A stretch of 64,000 nucleotides of DNA from Acetivibrio saccincola (GTDB lineage Bacteria; Bacillota; Clostridia; Acetivibrionales; Acetivibrionaceae). Location of the stretch: positions 1,798,001 through 1,862,000 of the forward strand of contig NZ_CP025197.1 in assembly GCF_002844395.1 (NCBI RefSeq), given 5' to 3'. Each line of letters starts with the position of its first letter. The stretch's first letter is position 1. Positions 1 to 8,618 of the stretch are shown here, in pieces. Made by a program: the position numbers and the translations under genes. The notes beneath the pieces were generated by a model. The model did not search any database, was not told where the DNA came from, and saw nothing but the letters and a program-made list of their open reading frames with translations.

Positions 1-543
1 CCCCACCGGTAAATGAACTTCAGGTTGTTCCGCTATAACATATGCCTTTAAAATCATGTCAAAATAGTCCTGAGCGTCTTCAGCATGAAACATCAGCATT
101 CCGGTGTCCAAGAGAAATGCCATTTCAATGTTTTCAGGCTGTATTGACGGTGGAAGTGAAACTCCCCTGCACATAAAAGCACTTACTATTGGCTGGCGTG
201 AACCTGCCCAGACCGGAAACATTTCCATAGCCCTTAAAGTACCAGGACCGCTTGTGGCAGTGAAAACACGTCCCCCACCTAAAGACGCACCGTGTATTGC
301 AGCCATAACGGCAAACTCATTTTCAGCACGGTAATAATCTTTTAAATACCCTTTTGCGTACAAATCACCAATTAAATGCATACTTTCACTTTGTGGTGTT
401 ATAGGATAAGCTATTGCCATATCCACATTTGCCCTTTTAACAGCCTCAGCAACAGCTTCACTTCCTGTTATAAAAGCTTTCTCTCTTGGTGCTTCAAAAA
501 AAATGTACTCTGGGTTTTTAACACATTGTTCCTTTGCCATCAT
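1..543 (-). CDS. 2-oxoacid:ferredoxin oxidoreductase, alpha subunit (N-terminal part)
   Basis: Partial gene: 181 codons are visible and it continues past the left edge. It should be the alpha (pyrimidine-binding) subunit of a PorABCD/VorABCD-type enzyme that oxidatively decarboxylates a 2-oxoacid to acyl-CoA and reduces ferredoxin. Visible family signatures are AYPITPQSE near residue 41, an ENEFA segment and the TATSGPGTLRAMEMFP block. It starts at the ATG at 543 (alternative ATG at 540), 6 nt after a GAGGAG Shine-Dalgarno sequence. It is the fourth gene of a minus-strand operon after the CODH-beta-like, gamma and ferredoxin genes, and the thiamine-diphosphate beta subunit should follow outside the window. 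Which 2-oxoacid is used cannot be read from the sequence. Confidence 0.88.
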   Translation of the reverse strand, partial: MMAKEQCVKNPEYIFFEAPREKAFITGSEAVAEAVKRANVDMAIAYPITPQSESMHLIGDLYAKGYLKDYYRAENEFAVMAAIHGASLGGGRVFTATSGPGTLRAMEMFPVWAGSRQPIVSAFMCRGVSLPPSIQPENIEMAFLLDTGMLMFHAEDAQDYFDMILKAYVIAEQPEVHLPVG

Positions 544-628
544 ATATATCTCCTCGAACTAAAATTTTTATTTTAGATTTTCTACACAATTTTATATTGT
601 ATGCTATTTCTACACTATTCTAACTATA

Positions 629-823
629 CTATTCTACACTGCCTCTTTCCAATGCTTTTTTAGGACAGACCGATACACATAGGAAACATCCTTTACAGCG
701 GTTTGTATCAATACAAACCTTTTTATTTTCGGTAAGCATTATTGCATTTGGTTCAGGGCAGGTAAAAATGCATATTTTACATCCTATACACTTTTCCTCA
801 TCAACTTTAACAGAAAAATACAT
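629..823 (-). CDS. 2-oxoacid:ferredoxin oxidoreductase, delta (ferredoxin) subunit
   Basis: A 64-residue protein with two 4Fe-4S cluster motifs, CIGCKICIFTCPEP at about residues 12-25 and CKGCFLCVSVCPKK at about 43-56, the usual pattern of the delta subunit that carries electrons from the thiamine-diphosphate site to soluble ferredoxin. It lies between the gamma and alpha genes of the same operon, 15 nt after gamma. A GGGGG-type ribosome-binding site precedes the ATG. Alone it could be any 2[4Fe-4S] ferredoxin; the gene order makes the subunit assignment strong. Confidence 0.9.
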   Translation of the reverse strand: MYFSVKVDEEKCIGCKICIFTCPEPNAIMLTENKKVCIDTNRCKGCFLCVSVCPKKALERGSVE

Positions 824-838
824 ATTCTTTTGCCCCCC

Positions 839-1504
839 TTAAATGGAAACCACTTTAACATGTTTCCTGGATTCTCTCACAACTTTCATATTTGTTTCAA
901 TTAATTGAGTTATCTTATTATATTTTTCTTTTAATGCATCATCTAAAGCCGCTGTAGTACCAGAAGCAACAAATTTTCCCCCGCCAAACCTGTCAATCAG
1001 TGCAGCTTCTAAAGATTCATCTGAAACAATGCCTGTAACCTCAAGAAGTGCCCCAAGCATGGACATATTTGTAGCCAGTTCAGTTCCGGCTACTTCAACG
1101 GATATTTTTGTTGCAGGCACATATGCTATTTTTGCATTTAAATTTTTAAGTTCTTTAACTTCTTCATCACTAAACGGTAAATCTTCATCAGAGTTTATTA
1201 TTATTGTACCGTCAGGCATAAGCCCTTCAAAAAACGGAACTGAGTAACATTTGCCCTGGGTAATTACATGGGGATGAAATACCATAACTATATTCGGGTC
1301 GTGAATTTCTCCCCTCTCATATATTCTTTCAGATGAAATACGCACATAGCTATCAGCAGGAGCCAGCCTCTTTTCTGCACCAAAAAACGGGTTTACGGTA
1401 CTTTGTTTACCATCTCTTGTTGCAGCAAATCCAAGGATGTGGGCAGCTGTCACTACACCCTGGCCTCCTAATCCAGATAGCCTTATTTTGGTTGTTTTAC
1501 TCAC
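839..1504 (-). CDS. 2-oxoacid:ferredoxin oxidoreductase, gamma subunit
   Basis: A 221-residue protein of the pyruvate/ketoisovalerate oxidoreductase gamma family. The N-terminus has the hallmark SGLGGQGVVTAAHILG, followed by an FGAEKR stretch, DSYVRIS and a Pro-Asn-Ile-Val-Met segment as in other gamma subunits. It holds the CoA-facing domain of the enzyme. Its start overlaps the end of the upstream CODH-beta-like gene by 8 nt, so the two are probably translationally coupled. Length is within the family range. Confidence 0.9.
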   Translation of the reverse strand: MSKTTKIRLSGLGGQGVVTAAHILGFAATRDGKQSTVNPFFGAEKRLAPADSYVRISSERIYERGEIHDPNIVMVFHPHVITQGKCYSVPFFEGLMPDGTIIINSDEDLPFSDEEVKELKNLNAKIAYVPATKISVEVAGTELATNMSMLGALLEVTGIVSDESLEAALIDRFGGGKFVASGTTAALDDALKEKYNKITQLIETNMKVVRESRKHVKVVSI

Positions 1505-2093
1505 AATGCTTACCTCCTTGCTGGCACTTCATATTTTTGGTAATCTCAGTAAGTTGTCTGATTTTTGCAGCATCCACATCCCTTATTGAGATCATGGCAT
1601 CTTCATTTCCCGTTTCAGTAGAAAGTGAAATGGTATAACAGCTGGTGCCGCCCCTGATAAGTTTTAATGCAATGTTTGCGTAATGGGAATGAACACCCGC
1701 AAAAACACAAACATCTATATTATGGTGCATAATTGTTAAATTAGAATGAATGGGATTTAATTCCACTTCAGGTTCAATTTTAGGATACTTAGGTCTGTAG
1801 TCAGGCATAGGTATTATCTTTGCCCCTACAGTATTTGCAAGTTCTATAAAAGCTTTTGCTTTTTCCTCAACACCATCCATCCAATTCCATAAAATAAGCG
1901 GTCCAGGAACAAAAACCGGATTTTTAGCGGATAACAGCTTTTCTGCCGCCTTTTTCATTCCATCTGTTTCAGGCAGAACACACCCTTCTACCAAAGACTC
2001 ACCTTTTTCAGGTAAAACTACTCCTTTCATAGCAGCAGATGAAATTACAAACCCTTCTGGACCGGGTTTAACTTTATAATTACATGTTTGCAC
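1497..2093 (-). CDS. CO dehydrogenase beta/epsilon subunit-like protein
   Basis: A 198-residue protein resembling the CO dehydrogenase/acetyl-CoA synthase beta (epsilon, CdhB-like) family, which has a nucleotide-binding Rossmann-like fold. Visible elements are a KNPVFVPGPLI strand-loop, the central EVELNPIHSNLT and a VCVFAGVHSHYANIALKLIR stretch. The chosen GTG start at 2093 lies 7 nt after AAAGGGGG. It is the first gene of the oxidoreductase operon, and no CODH catalytic subunit is visible. The same association exists in other clostridia, so it may be an accessory subunit of the 2-oxoacid enzyme; that role is inferred from position only. Confidence 0.72.
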   Translation of the reverse strand: MQTCNYKVKPGPEGFVISSAAMKGVVLPEKGESLVEGCVLPETDGMKKAAEKLLSAKNPVFVPGPLILWNWMDGVEEKAKAFIELANTVGAKIIPMPDYRPKYPKIEPEVELNPIHSNLTIMHHNIDVCVFAGVHSHYANIALKLIRGGTSCYTISLSTETGNEDAMISIRDVDAAKIRQLTEITKNMKCQQGGKHCE

Positions 2094-2155
2094 TTTTGTG
2101 CCCCCTTTAGCATAAAATAAGTTTCTTATTTTTGCATTAAATTATACTTTACTTA

Positions 2156-2228
2156 ATAAGTATAGCATAACATAATACAAATATAACATAATATAAGTAT
2201 AGCATAACATAATACAAATATAACATAA
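2156..2228. repeat. 37-nt tandem direct repeat, two copies
   Basis: Two nearly identical 37-nt units (2156-2192 and 2193-2228) built on TATAGCATAACATAATACAA. They lie in the 345-nt gap (2094-2438) upstream of the oxidoreductase operon. The rest of that gap is AT-rich, with one TATAAT-like box at 2140-2145 on the minus strand and a terminator at 2334-2376. Confidence 0.75.
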
Positions 2229-2333
2229 GTTATTAATAATTAAGATTTAATTATACGAATAAATGTTAACACAATTAAAGTATAAAAGCAATTTTTTTAG
2301 CTGGTTAAGGCAATATATGGTATGATTTGGGTA

Positions 2334-2376
2334 AAACTATAAGGGAAGGTTTTAATCTTCCCTTATAGTTTTTTAA
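2334..2376 (-). terminator. Rho-independent terminator, possibly bidirectional
   Basis: Perfect stem CTATAAGGGAAG / CTTCCCTTATAG with an 8-nt loop, flanked by T-rich tracts. It sits 60 nt downstream of the DUF4914 gene and insulates the oxidoreductase operon. The T-run is longer on the plus side, but no plus gene ends here. Confidence 0.75.
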
Positions 2377-2438
2377 AGTAAATAGAGACTTCATATGTTT
2401 TTCATCTATAGAAAACTTTTTAAAAAATAGTTTAATTT

Positions 2439-4322
2439 TTATAGTTTAATTTTAATTAAATCCAGGTAGTCTTCAAATGACCCGTCGGATAAGCAGCACT
2501 CAATAATCTTTCTGCCTAGAGGGTTTAAATCATCAGATAAAAATTGTTTTAGTTCTTTTTTGAAGAAGTCAGTTAATATTTTAGCTCCCTTATCGTATCC
2601 TTCAATTCCAACTTCAGGCTGCATATGAGTTTGCAACAATCCTTTTGGTATCTTGTTTCCATCAACTTTTAGTGAGTTTAGTGCATATCCTAATAGCGGG
2701 CACCTGGACTCTGTTAATTGTTCCGGTCTGAATTTAGCACTTCCCCTTCTTGCCACATATTCCCTTGCTATCCATTCAGGCATGAAGTCCACTTTATATG
2801 CTCCTATATTCTGGTTTGGAACTAAAATATATCTTGTATTAGGAGTATTAACTATTTGCTCTAAAAGAAGGTTTGCCTGGTCAACCATCCTGCCTGTTGC
2901 AAAAGGCCAGTATGAGCCCACTCCTTCACTTGTCATACCTTCTGTATCTATAATACTTGGGTTGCCATGTCCTCTTGGTGCAACCAAACGCCACAGCCAT
3001 GCAATACTAGGCGGCAATACATGCAGCATACCTATAATCCCGTACGTAGGATTTTCTTTTGTGCAAGGCGGTGTTCTGACACCAAAACTGCGTACATCTA
3101 TTTCTACAGGTTCATCTACAATCTGTGGTACAAACCGTCTTGGCATTATAACCCTTGGGTTTGGACAAGGCACATCAGGTGCATCCATAGTGTGCTCCCA
3201 AATGAGGCATGTGGAGCCTGGAACACCCCTAAGGTTTAAAAATATCAACGGCTCTTTTGGATGTATTGTGAGCTTTTCATAGTGAGGGTCAGTACCATAT
3301 TCAGTTATGTGGTTAATTCTTAGGAACCATCCGTTTTCTGCGTCTTTAACCACAAGCTTTCCGCTGTCATTTTGAAGGGATGGGTGGCAAAGTGCCATAT
3401 CGTCTGTAACCGGATGAAGTTCACAAGTTTCCTTTAGCACCATATGTGTTGCTTCACCGGTTAAAATATTTTCACAAAGAACTATGCTTCCGTCCGGCTG
3501 TTTGTGAATAGGCTCTAACATTTCACTTTTACCGCCGCCGCTTGCCCCCTCATGCATTATGGTTATTACGTTATCATAAGGGGTTATAACTTTTACAGAA
3601 GAAGCATGCAGGGTTACCCAGCCCTCCAGTTCCCCTATATGAATGAGAACACCGTAAATCCCCTTCTTTGCACTTGGTCCCGGGTACAGGTTGTATGAGA
3701 ACAGTTCGTGTATTTCACTTCTTCTGTTGTGAACCACAACCTGCTTACCGTCAAAATGAGTGTGCCTGAAAGTAGGTGCTAAGTAAATTGCAGCTTTAGG
3801 TTTGAAATTATTAGGTATTTCATCTTTAGGAATAAAACCTTGAAGGTCTGCAAGGGAAGCAGCAAAGAAAGCAGCATTCATTGGGGCTACTAAAATTGAT
3901 GGATAGCCAAGTTCATCACTTCCGGACATAAAAGGCATAATTATAAGTTCTTTTCCTTTAAACCATTCAAAGGTCTCCTGCCTGATTGGTTCAAAATCCC
4001 CACCGTAAAGCTCCCCGTAACGCGGCTTATCTGTATCCTTATTATCAGCTACCACCAGACAATCAGGGTCACGGCGCCTCATATAAACATCTTCATAATT
4101 TACAACAGCACCGTTGTTGCAGCGGGCAACAGTTGCTTCAACTACCCTGCCCTTTCCGGGAATGTCATAGGCAACTTCAAATAAATCAATATTCTCATCA
4201 TTTCCAAGAGCCATGTCTAAAAGTTGCTTCCTGCTTTCAGGAACTACAACTTTTGAAGCTCCTTCTACAATTTCTTGCAATTCTTTAGAAAAAATAAATT
4301 TTTTCAATATTGTTTTATCCAT
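2439..4322 (-). CDS. DUF4914 family protein, P-loop PEPCK/HPr-kinase-like
   Basis: A 627-residue protein that I recognise as DUF4914, a family of about 630 residues in Clostridia and Bacteroidetes with no settled function. A Walker A motif, GASGGGKS, lies at residues 259-266, preceded by a WVTLHASS stretch. This pairing recalls the HPr kinase/PEP-carboxykinase superfamily, so a nucleotide-dependent kinase or carboxykinase-like reaction is plausible but unproven. Other striking segments are YLAPTFRHTHFDGKQ near 180-194 and a Trp-rich LPPSIAWLWRLVAPRGHG. The start is the ATG 8 nt after GAAGGAG. It is transcribed alone, with its own terminator. Confidence 0.7.
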   Translation of the reverse strand: MDKTILKKFIFSKELQEIVEGASKVVVPESRKQLLDMALGNDENIDLFEVAYDIPGKGRVVEATVARCNNGAVVNYEDVYMRRRDPDCLVVADNKDTDKPRYGELYGGDFEPIRQETFEWFKGKELIIMPFMSGSDELGYPSILVAPMNAAFFAASLADLQGFIPKDEIPNNFKPKAAIYLAPTFRHTHFDGKQVVVHNRRSEIHELFSYNLYPGPSAKKGIYGVLIHIGELEGWVTLHASSVKVITPYDNVITIMHEGASGGGKSEMLEPIHKQPDGSIVLCENILTGEATHMVLKETCELHPVTDDMALCHPSLQNDSGKLVVKDAENGWFLRINHITEYGTDPHYEKLTIHPKEPLIFLNLRGVPGSTCLIWEHTMDAPDVPCPNPRVIMPRRFVPQIVDEPVEIDVRSFGVRTPPCTKENPTYGIIGMLHVLPPSIAWLWRLVAPRGHGNPSIIDTEGMTSEGVGSYWPFATGRMVDQANLLLEQIVNTPNTRYILVPNQNIGAYKVDFMPEWIAREYVARRGSAKFRPEQLTESRCPLLGYALNSLKVDGNKIPKGLLQTHMQPEVGIEGYDKGAKILTDFFKKELKQFLSDDLNPLGRKIIECCLSDGSFEDYLDLIKIKL

Positions 4323-4867
4323 AACAAAATCTCCTTCTCTATATTATAAAATTGGTTGAACATTATTTTAAGCCCATAAACAAAGATATGAAAATATCAA
4401 AGTTCTGGTAACCAAATTCAGATTCATTTAGCATCCCCTTTTAAATCCCCCTTTTTAAATAGATTTTTGCCAGTTTGCCAAACTATTATTTGAAAAAATA
4501 AAAAATAATATAAAACTTTATGAATACCTAACTTGCATTTTGTTAATATATTAACATATAAATATTAAAATTACAACACTTTTTTGCAAGATTATTGGTG
4601 CATCTCTTTCATTTCAAATTTTTGTATATTTATATTTGTTTTTGTTTATCCAAAAAAATATTTAAAATATACTTAAATATACTTAAAATTTCTTCTAAAA
4701 TATGCTATAATGAATGTAGTTAATTTGTTTTTAAGTAGTCACCAAAAGTTTTTCTTATTTTTGACATTTCTTATGTTCCTACAATTGCCATTCAACTAAA
4801 ACTTATTTGCTAACAAACTATGTACCAATGTCCTTCAAAACAATATTTTAAGAGGGGTTGATTTAAG
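4323..4867. other. 545-nt AT-rich divergent intergenic region
   Basis: It separates the DUF4914 gene (minus) from the PilZ gene (plus). It holds short ATACTTAAA-type repeats around 4660-4690 and a promoter at 4683-4711. I looked for a cyclic-di-GMP riboswitch in the 157-nt leader of the PilZ gene and saw no such fold. No ORF there looks real. Confidence 0.6.
4683..4711 (+). promoter_or_regulatory. Sigma-A-type promoter for the PilZ gene
   Basis: TTAAAA at 4683-4688, a 17-nt spacer, then TATAAT at 4706-4711 with an extended TGC just before it. Predicted transcription starts about 150 nt upstream of the TTG start codon. Confidence 0.55.
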
Positions 4868-5524
4868 TTGAAGCTTAAAGTTGGAGAAATCGTTACGCTA
4901 AAGCACTACTCAGGGAAAAAAATAAACAAGGGGTTGATAAGCGATGTAGAAAGCAACAACGTTGTAGTAAGACCTGAAAAAGACTTTTTAATTTATAGCT
5001 ACTTTATAGATGATCCACTTGTTTTAGGCTATGAAAATGAAAATATAGTTAGTATCTGTGAGGCTGTTGTAACAGACATCGACTATAACAAAAACACCAT
5101 ATCTGTCAATATAAAAAATATCCAGACGCTTACAAATAAAAGAATTACTCAAAGATTTCCGGTATCCTTAAGCGCATATATAACTAACCACAATGAGAAA
5201 TCATTTGCATATATCAGAAATATAAGTCTTGACGGTTTATCAATATGTTCTAAATTAGAAAAAAACAAGGGTGATATAATAAATGTCCAGACAATTATAG
5301 AAAATAAAGAACTTATATTTGATGCAAAAATAATGTGGAAGAAACCTGGAAAGCTGGGATTTGAATACGGTCTGGTTTTTGAGTCGGTTGGAGAGGAATT
5401 TGTAGAAAATTTGGAAAGCTGCCTACTGTATTTAAAGATGGATCAGGAAAGTGCCCTGGACAGGTTAAAATACGATTTTAACGTACATAAAAAGAGACTT
5501 ATGACAAAGTCCATTATGAATTAA
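4868..5524 (+). CDS. PilZ domain protein (YcgR-like), cyclic-di-GMP effector
   Basis: A 218-residue soluble protein. The first ~95 residues form a YcgR-N-like beta domain, followed by a PilZ domain from about 97 to 195. Both PilZ ligand motifs are present: RITQR (RxxxR) near residue 98 and NISLDG (D/NxSxxG) near 120. Such proteins bind cyclic-di-GMP and act on flagella, secretion or surface polymers. It starts at a TTG 10 nt after AGAGGGG, with no better ATG upstream. A second PilZ protein at 42244 also starts with TTG. The neighbours do not reveal the target; a motor brake is one option. Confidence 0.85.
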   Translation: MKLKVGEIVTLKHYSGKKINKGLISDVESNNVVVRPEKDFLIYSYFIDDPLVLGYENENIVSICEAVVTDIDYNKNTISVNIKNIQTLTNKRITQRFPVSLSAYITNHNEKSFAYIRNISLDGLSICSKLEKNKGDIINVQTIIENKELIFDAKIMWKKPGKLGFEYGLVFESVGEEFVENLESCLLYLKMDQESALDRLKYDFNVHKKRLMTKSIMN

Positions 5525-5548
5525 CATTATGAATTAATATATAATAAA

Positions 5549-5586
5549 AAAAAGCCCTCTAAAGTTAAAACCGAGGGCTTTTTAAT
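5549..5586. terminator. Bidirectional terminator between PilZ gene and aroC
   Basis: Stem AAAGCCCTC / GAGGGCTTT with A-run and T-run flanks at 5545-5585, placed between two convergent genes, so it can serve both strands. Confidence 0.85.
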
Positions 5587-6768
5587 TTATAATTTATCCC
5601 ATCTTCCATCTATATTCCTTGAAAGAGCCCTATAGCCTTTTGCCATAAATAAAGCATCTAAAAGGGCAATTCTTACCATGGCTTCGCATACTGGGTATAT
5701 CCTGGTGCATATACACGGGTCATTTCTTGTATTAAAACTTTCTTTAACATTGGTTAATTTATACATATTGACAGTATCCTGGGTTATATTAATGGTTGGG
5801 GTTGGCTTTACAGCAAGTCTTATTCTTATGTCTTCCCCGTTGGAAATTCCTCCAAGTATGCCCCCTGCCCTGTTTGTTTTAAATCTTACCCTGCCTGAAC
5901 TTTCGTCATAATAGGGTGTGTCATTTGACTCGGACCCCTTCATTCTTGCATGTTCAAAACCTGCACCAAATTCTATTCCTTTAACAGCACCTATAGACAT
6001 TAACGCATGAGCCAAAGTTGCCTCAAGTTTATCAAAAACAGGCTCTCCAAGCCCGGCAGGTACTCCCCTTGCAATTACCTCCACAACCCCTCCGCAGGAA
6101 TCTCCTTGTGCTTTTATTTTTTCCAGTTCCTTTATCATTAGTTCAGCGGCCTCAAGGTCGGGACAGTTCACTTCATTTTTTCTATAATTTGCCTTAGCTG
6201 TTTCATAATCTATATTTCCGGCTTTAATGCCGTGTATTTCAGTAACAAATGCAATTACATCTATCCCCATATCATCTAAAACAGCTTTTGCAACAGCCCC
6301 TGCCGCCACACGGGCTGCAGTTTCACGTCCGGAAGCACGGCCTGCGCCTATATTATCTGCATACTGGCCGTATTTTTTGAAAAAGGTGTACCCTGCTTGT
6401 CCCGGTCTTATTAATTCTTTATAGCTTTTATGTTTATTCAAGTGCTCATCTTCTATTACACCATTTGGAATTATCATGCCTACAGGTGCTCCTGTTGTAA
6501 TATCATCCTCCATAACACCGGAAAAAATGTAAACTTTATCCCTCTCTTTTCTGGGAGTATCAAGCCGTCCTACCCCCGGCCTTCTTTTATCCAGTTCATT
6601 CTGAACAAATTCTGCCGTAAGTTTAATTCCCGGAGGGACACCGTCAACAATTGTCATTAATCCCCCAAATAGTTCCTTTGGAATATCAAGGTTTTTACGA
6701 AAGGCTCCTGCATACGACTCACCGCAAGTGGTTACCCTGAATATCCTCCCGAAAGTATTTCCTACCAT
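5587..6768 (-). CDS. aroC: Chorismate synthase
   Basis: A 393-residue enzyme that turns 5-enolpyruvylshikimate-3-phosphate into chorismate with reduced FMN, the last step of the shikimate pathway. Family blocks are visible: GNTFGRIF at the start, TCGESYAGAF, RPGQAGYTFFKKYG, and IGAGRASGRETAARVAAGA for the flavin and phosphate site. Residues near the C-terminus (RNDPCICTRIYPVCEAM) also match. It starts one base after the stop of aroK, so translation is likely coupled. No defect seen. Confidence 0.97.
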   Translation of the reverse strand: MVGNTFGRIFRVTTCGESYAGAFRKNLDIPKELFGGLMTIVDGVPPGIKLTAEFVQNELDKRRPGVGRLDTPRKERDKVYIFSGVMEDDITTGAPVGMIIPNGVIEDEHLNKHKSYKELIRPGQAGYTFFKKYGQYADNIGAGRASGRETAARVAAGAVAKAVLDDMGIDVIAFVTEIHGIKAGNIDYETAKANYRKNEVNCPDLEAAELMIKELEKIKAQGDSCGGVVEVIARGVPAGLGEPVFDKLEATLAHALMSIGAVKGIEFGAGFEHARMKGSESNDTPYYDESSGRVRFKTNRAGGILGGISNGEDIRIRLAVKPTPTINITQDTVNMYKLTNVKESFNTRNDPCICTRIYPVCEAMVRIALLDALFMAKGYRALSRNIDGRWDKL

Positions 6769-6769
6769 G

Positions 6770-7282
6770 CTACATCATCTCCCTTTTTACATTGTTTTTA
6801 TAAATTGTACCAATTTCATTTACAATTGTATCTACTTTTTTACCGTCACATTCTATCACCACATTTGCATACTTTTCATAAAGAGGAGTTCTTTCATTGT
6901 AAATATCTAAAAAACTTTGTTCTTTATTTCTAGCAAATCTTCTTTCTGTGGTTATTCTTTTTTCTAATTCATCTATACCCAGTTTTAAATACACAATAAA
7001 CCCAAATTTTTTTAAATGCTCCATAGCTTTTTCGTTGTAAACAATACTTCCACCTGTTGAAATTACATGGTTTTCTACATTTAAGTCTAATACAATTTTT
7101 TCTTGTATACTTAAAAATTTGTCCAGCCCGTCTTCTATAACTATATCCCTAAGGGGTTTCTTTTCCCTGTCTAAAATTAATTTATCTGTATCAACAAACC
7201 CCATGCCCATTTTTTTAGAAAGGGGCTTTCCAACAGTTGTTTTCCCTGAACTGGGCATTCCAATAAGCACAATATTTTTCAT
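6770..7282 (-). CDS. aroK: Shikimate kinase
   Basis: A 170-residue kinase that phosphorylates shikimate at the 3-hydroxyl with ATP. The Walker A motif GMPSSGKTT is at residues 8-16, the shikimate-binding Asp is in VDTD near residue 32, and ISTGGS (the GGG-type loop) is near 75. The lid region has RRFARNKEQ. It is the first gene of a two-gene operon with aroC, and the ATG follows GAGGGG by 6 nt. Confidence 0.95.
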   Translation of the reverse strand: MKNIVLIGMPSSGKTTVGKPLSKKMGMGFVDTDKLILDREKKPLRDIVIEDGLDKFLSIQEKIVLDLNVENHVISTGGSIVYNEKAMEHLKKFGFIVYLKLGIDELEKRITTERRFARNKEQSFLDIYNERTPLYEKYANVVIECDGKKVDTIVNEIGTIYKNNVKREMM

Positions 7283-7488
7283 ACCATTCCCCTCACTATA
7301 AAAGTAGATAGTCTTTATTATAAGGCTTAATAATAAAAAAACATAGCCTAAATTAATAAGTTCTGTTATTAATAAGTATTATACATGTAAATTTAAAAAT
7401 CTCCAATTACTTTTTAATATTTATTAATTTATATAAATCTAGTATAATAAATGAGACAGGATAAATCTTTATTCTTAGGAGAATGAAA

Positions 7489-8457
7489 ATGAAGGATATT
7501 CCACCAATTGTAAAAGATTTTCTTAACTATATGGAGACAATTAAAGGCAAATCCCAAAATACCATTAAAGAATATTATTATGATTTGAGGCTTTTTTTCC
7601 GGTTTATGAAAATTCACAAAGGACTTTTAGAAGAAGAATGTGAATTTGACAAAATCGATATATCTGATGTTGATATTAATTTAATAAAGCAAATTACTTT
7701 AAGCGACCTCTATTCCTATATGTCTTTTTTAAGCAGGGAAAGGGATAATAGTTCCAGCTCCAGGGCAAGGAAAGTAGCAAGCATAAGGTCATTTTTTAAA
7801 TACATAACAAATAAAGCCAAACTTTTAGATTACAACCCTGCAAACGAGCTAGAGTCGCCGAAAATATTAAAAAAGCTTCCAAGATATTTAAATATTGAGG
7901 AAAGCAAAAGGCTTTTAGAGGTTATAGACGGCGAAAATAAGGAAAGGGATTATGCCATTATAACCCTTTTTTTAAACTGCGGTCTCAGGCTTTCAGAACT
8001 TGTTAACATCAATATGAACAAAATAAAAAATAATGTATTAACTGTGGTGGGAAAGGGCGGAAAGGAAAGGGCTATACACCTTAACAAAGCCTGCGTTGGT
8101 GCCATAGAGGCATATTTAAAGGTACGCCCTTCTGATGGCGTAAAGGATAAAAATGCACTTTTTTTAAGTAAGAGAAAACAGAGAATAAGCACCAAGACTG
8201 TCCAGCATATTGTGAAAAAATATTTAAAAGCTGCAGGTCTTGATACCGAAAGGTATTCAGTCCATAAACTGCGCCACACTGCCGCCACTCTTATGTACAG
8301 GCATGGAAATGTGGATGTAAGGGTATTACAGGAGATATTAGGACATGAAAGCGTTGCCACAACAGAAATATACACCCATGTTAACAGTGAGAGGCTTAAA
8401 ACTGCACTTGAAAGCAACCCTTTATCAGAAATAACCCCTGAAAATGAGGAATCTTAA
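7489..8457 (+). CDS. Tyrosine recombinase, XerC/XerD-like
   Basis: A 322-residue site-specific recombinase. The N-terminal SAM-like core-binding domain spans about 7-110 and the catalytic domain about 130-305. All active-site residues are present: Arg167 (CGLRLSEL), Lys189 (GKGGKER), His259 and Arg262 (HKLRHT), His286 (GHES) and the nucleophile Tyr295 (IYTHV). I moved the start from the ATG at 7483 to 7489, because AGGAG at 7477-7481 is 7 nt from the latter and only 1 nt from the former. The gene stands alone with no integrase-type cargo or att sites next to it, so chromosome-dimer resolution is more likely than mobile-element integration, but this is not proven. Confidence 0.9.
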   Translation: MKDIPPIVKDFLNYMETIKGKSQNTIKEYYYDLRLFFRFMKIHKGLLEEECEFDKIDISDVDINLIKQITLSDLYSYMSFLSRERDNSSSSRARKVASIRSFFKYITNKAKLLDYNPANELESPKILKKLPRYLNIEESKRLLEVIDGENKERDYAIITLFLNCGLRLSELVNINMNKIKNNVLTVVGKGGKERAIHLNKACVGAIEAYLKVRPSDGVKDKNALFLSKRKQRISTKTVQHIVKKYLKAAGLDTERYSVHKLRHTAATLMYRHGNVDVRVLQEILGHESVATTEIYTHVNSERLKTALESNPLSEITPENEES

Positions 8458-8530
8458 AAATATATAAAAATTTGCTGTTTTTCTTTGCATTTATAAAAAA
8501 AATGAGTTATATTATTTTTATGAAGAAAAT

Positions 8531-8570
8531 CATCTATATTATAAAAATAAGTACGTTTTCAATATAGATG
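8531..8570. repeat. Perfect 10-bp inverted repeat
   Basis: CATCTATATT and AATATAGATG separated by 20 nt, between the recombinase and LCP genes. No T-run follows the stem, so it is not a standard terminator. Confidence 0.55.
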
Positions 8571-8618
8571 AGCCTTTATATAAACTTATTACAAAAATAA
8601 TATTTATGGAGATGGGTT

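Noticed and set aside
2653-3282. Long plus-strand ORF opposite the DUF4914 gene
   Set aside because: It is the antisense shadow of a well-supported gene and has no ribosome-binding site or recognisable domain.
4712-4867. Possible cyclic-di-GMP riboswitch in the PilZ leader
   Set aside because: No conserved GEMM-type core could be found; the leader is AT-rich without the expected paired elements.
7483-7491. Upstream ATG at 7483 as the start of the recombinase
   Set aside because: It is only 1 nt from AGGAG, while the ATG at 7489 has a normal 7-nt spacing.
7489-8457. Recombinase as an integrase of a mobile element
   Set aside because: No direct-repeat att sites, tRNA gene or element cargo are adjacent; core genes flank it.
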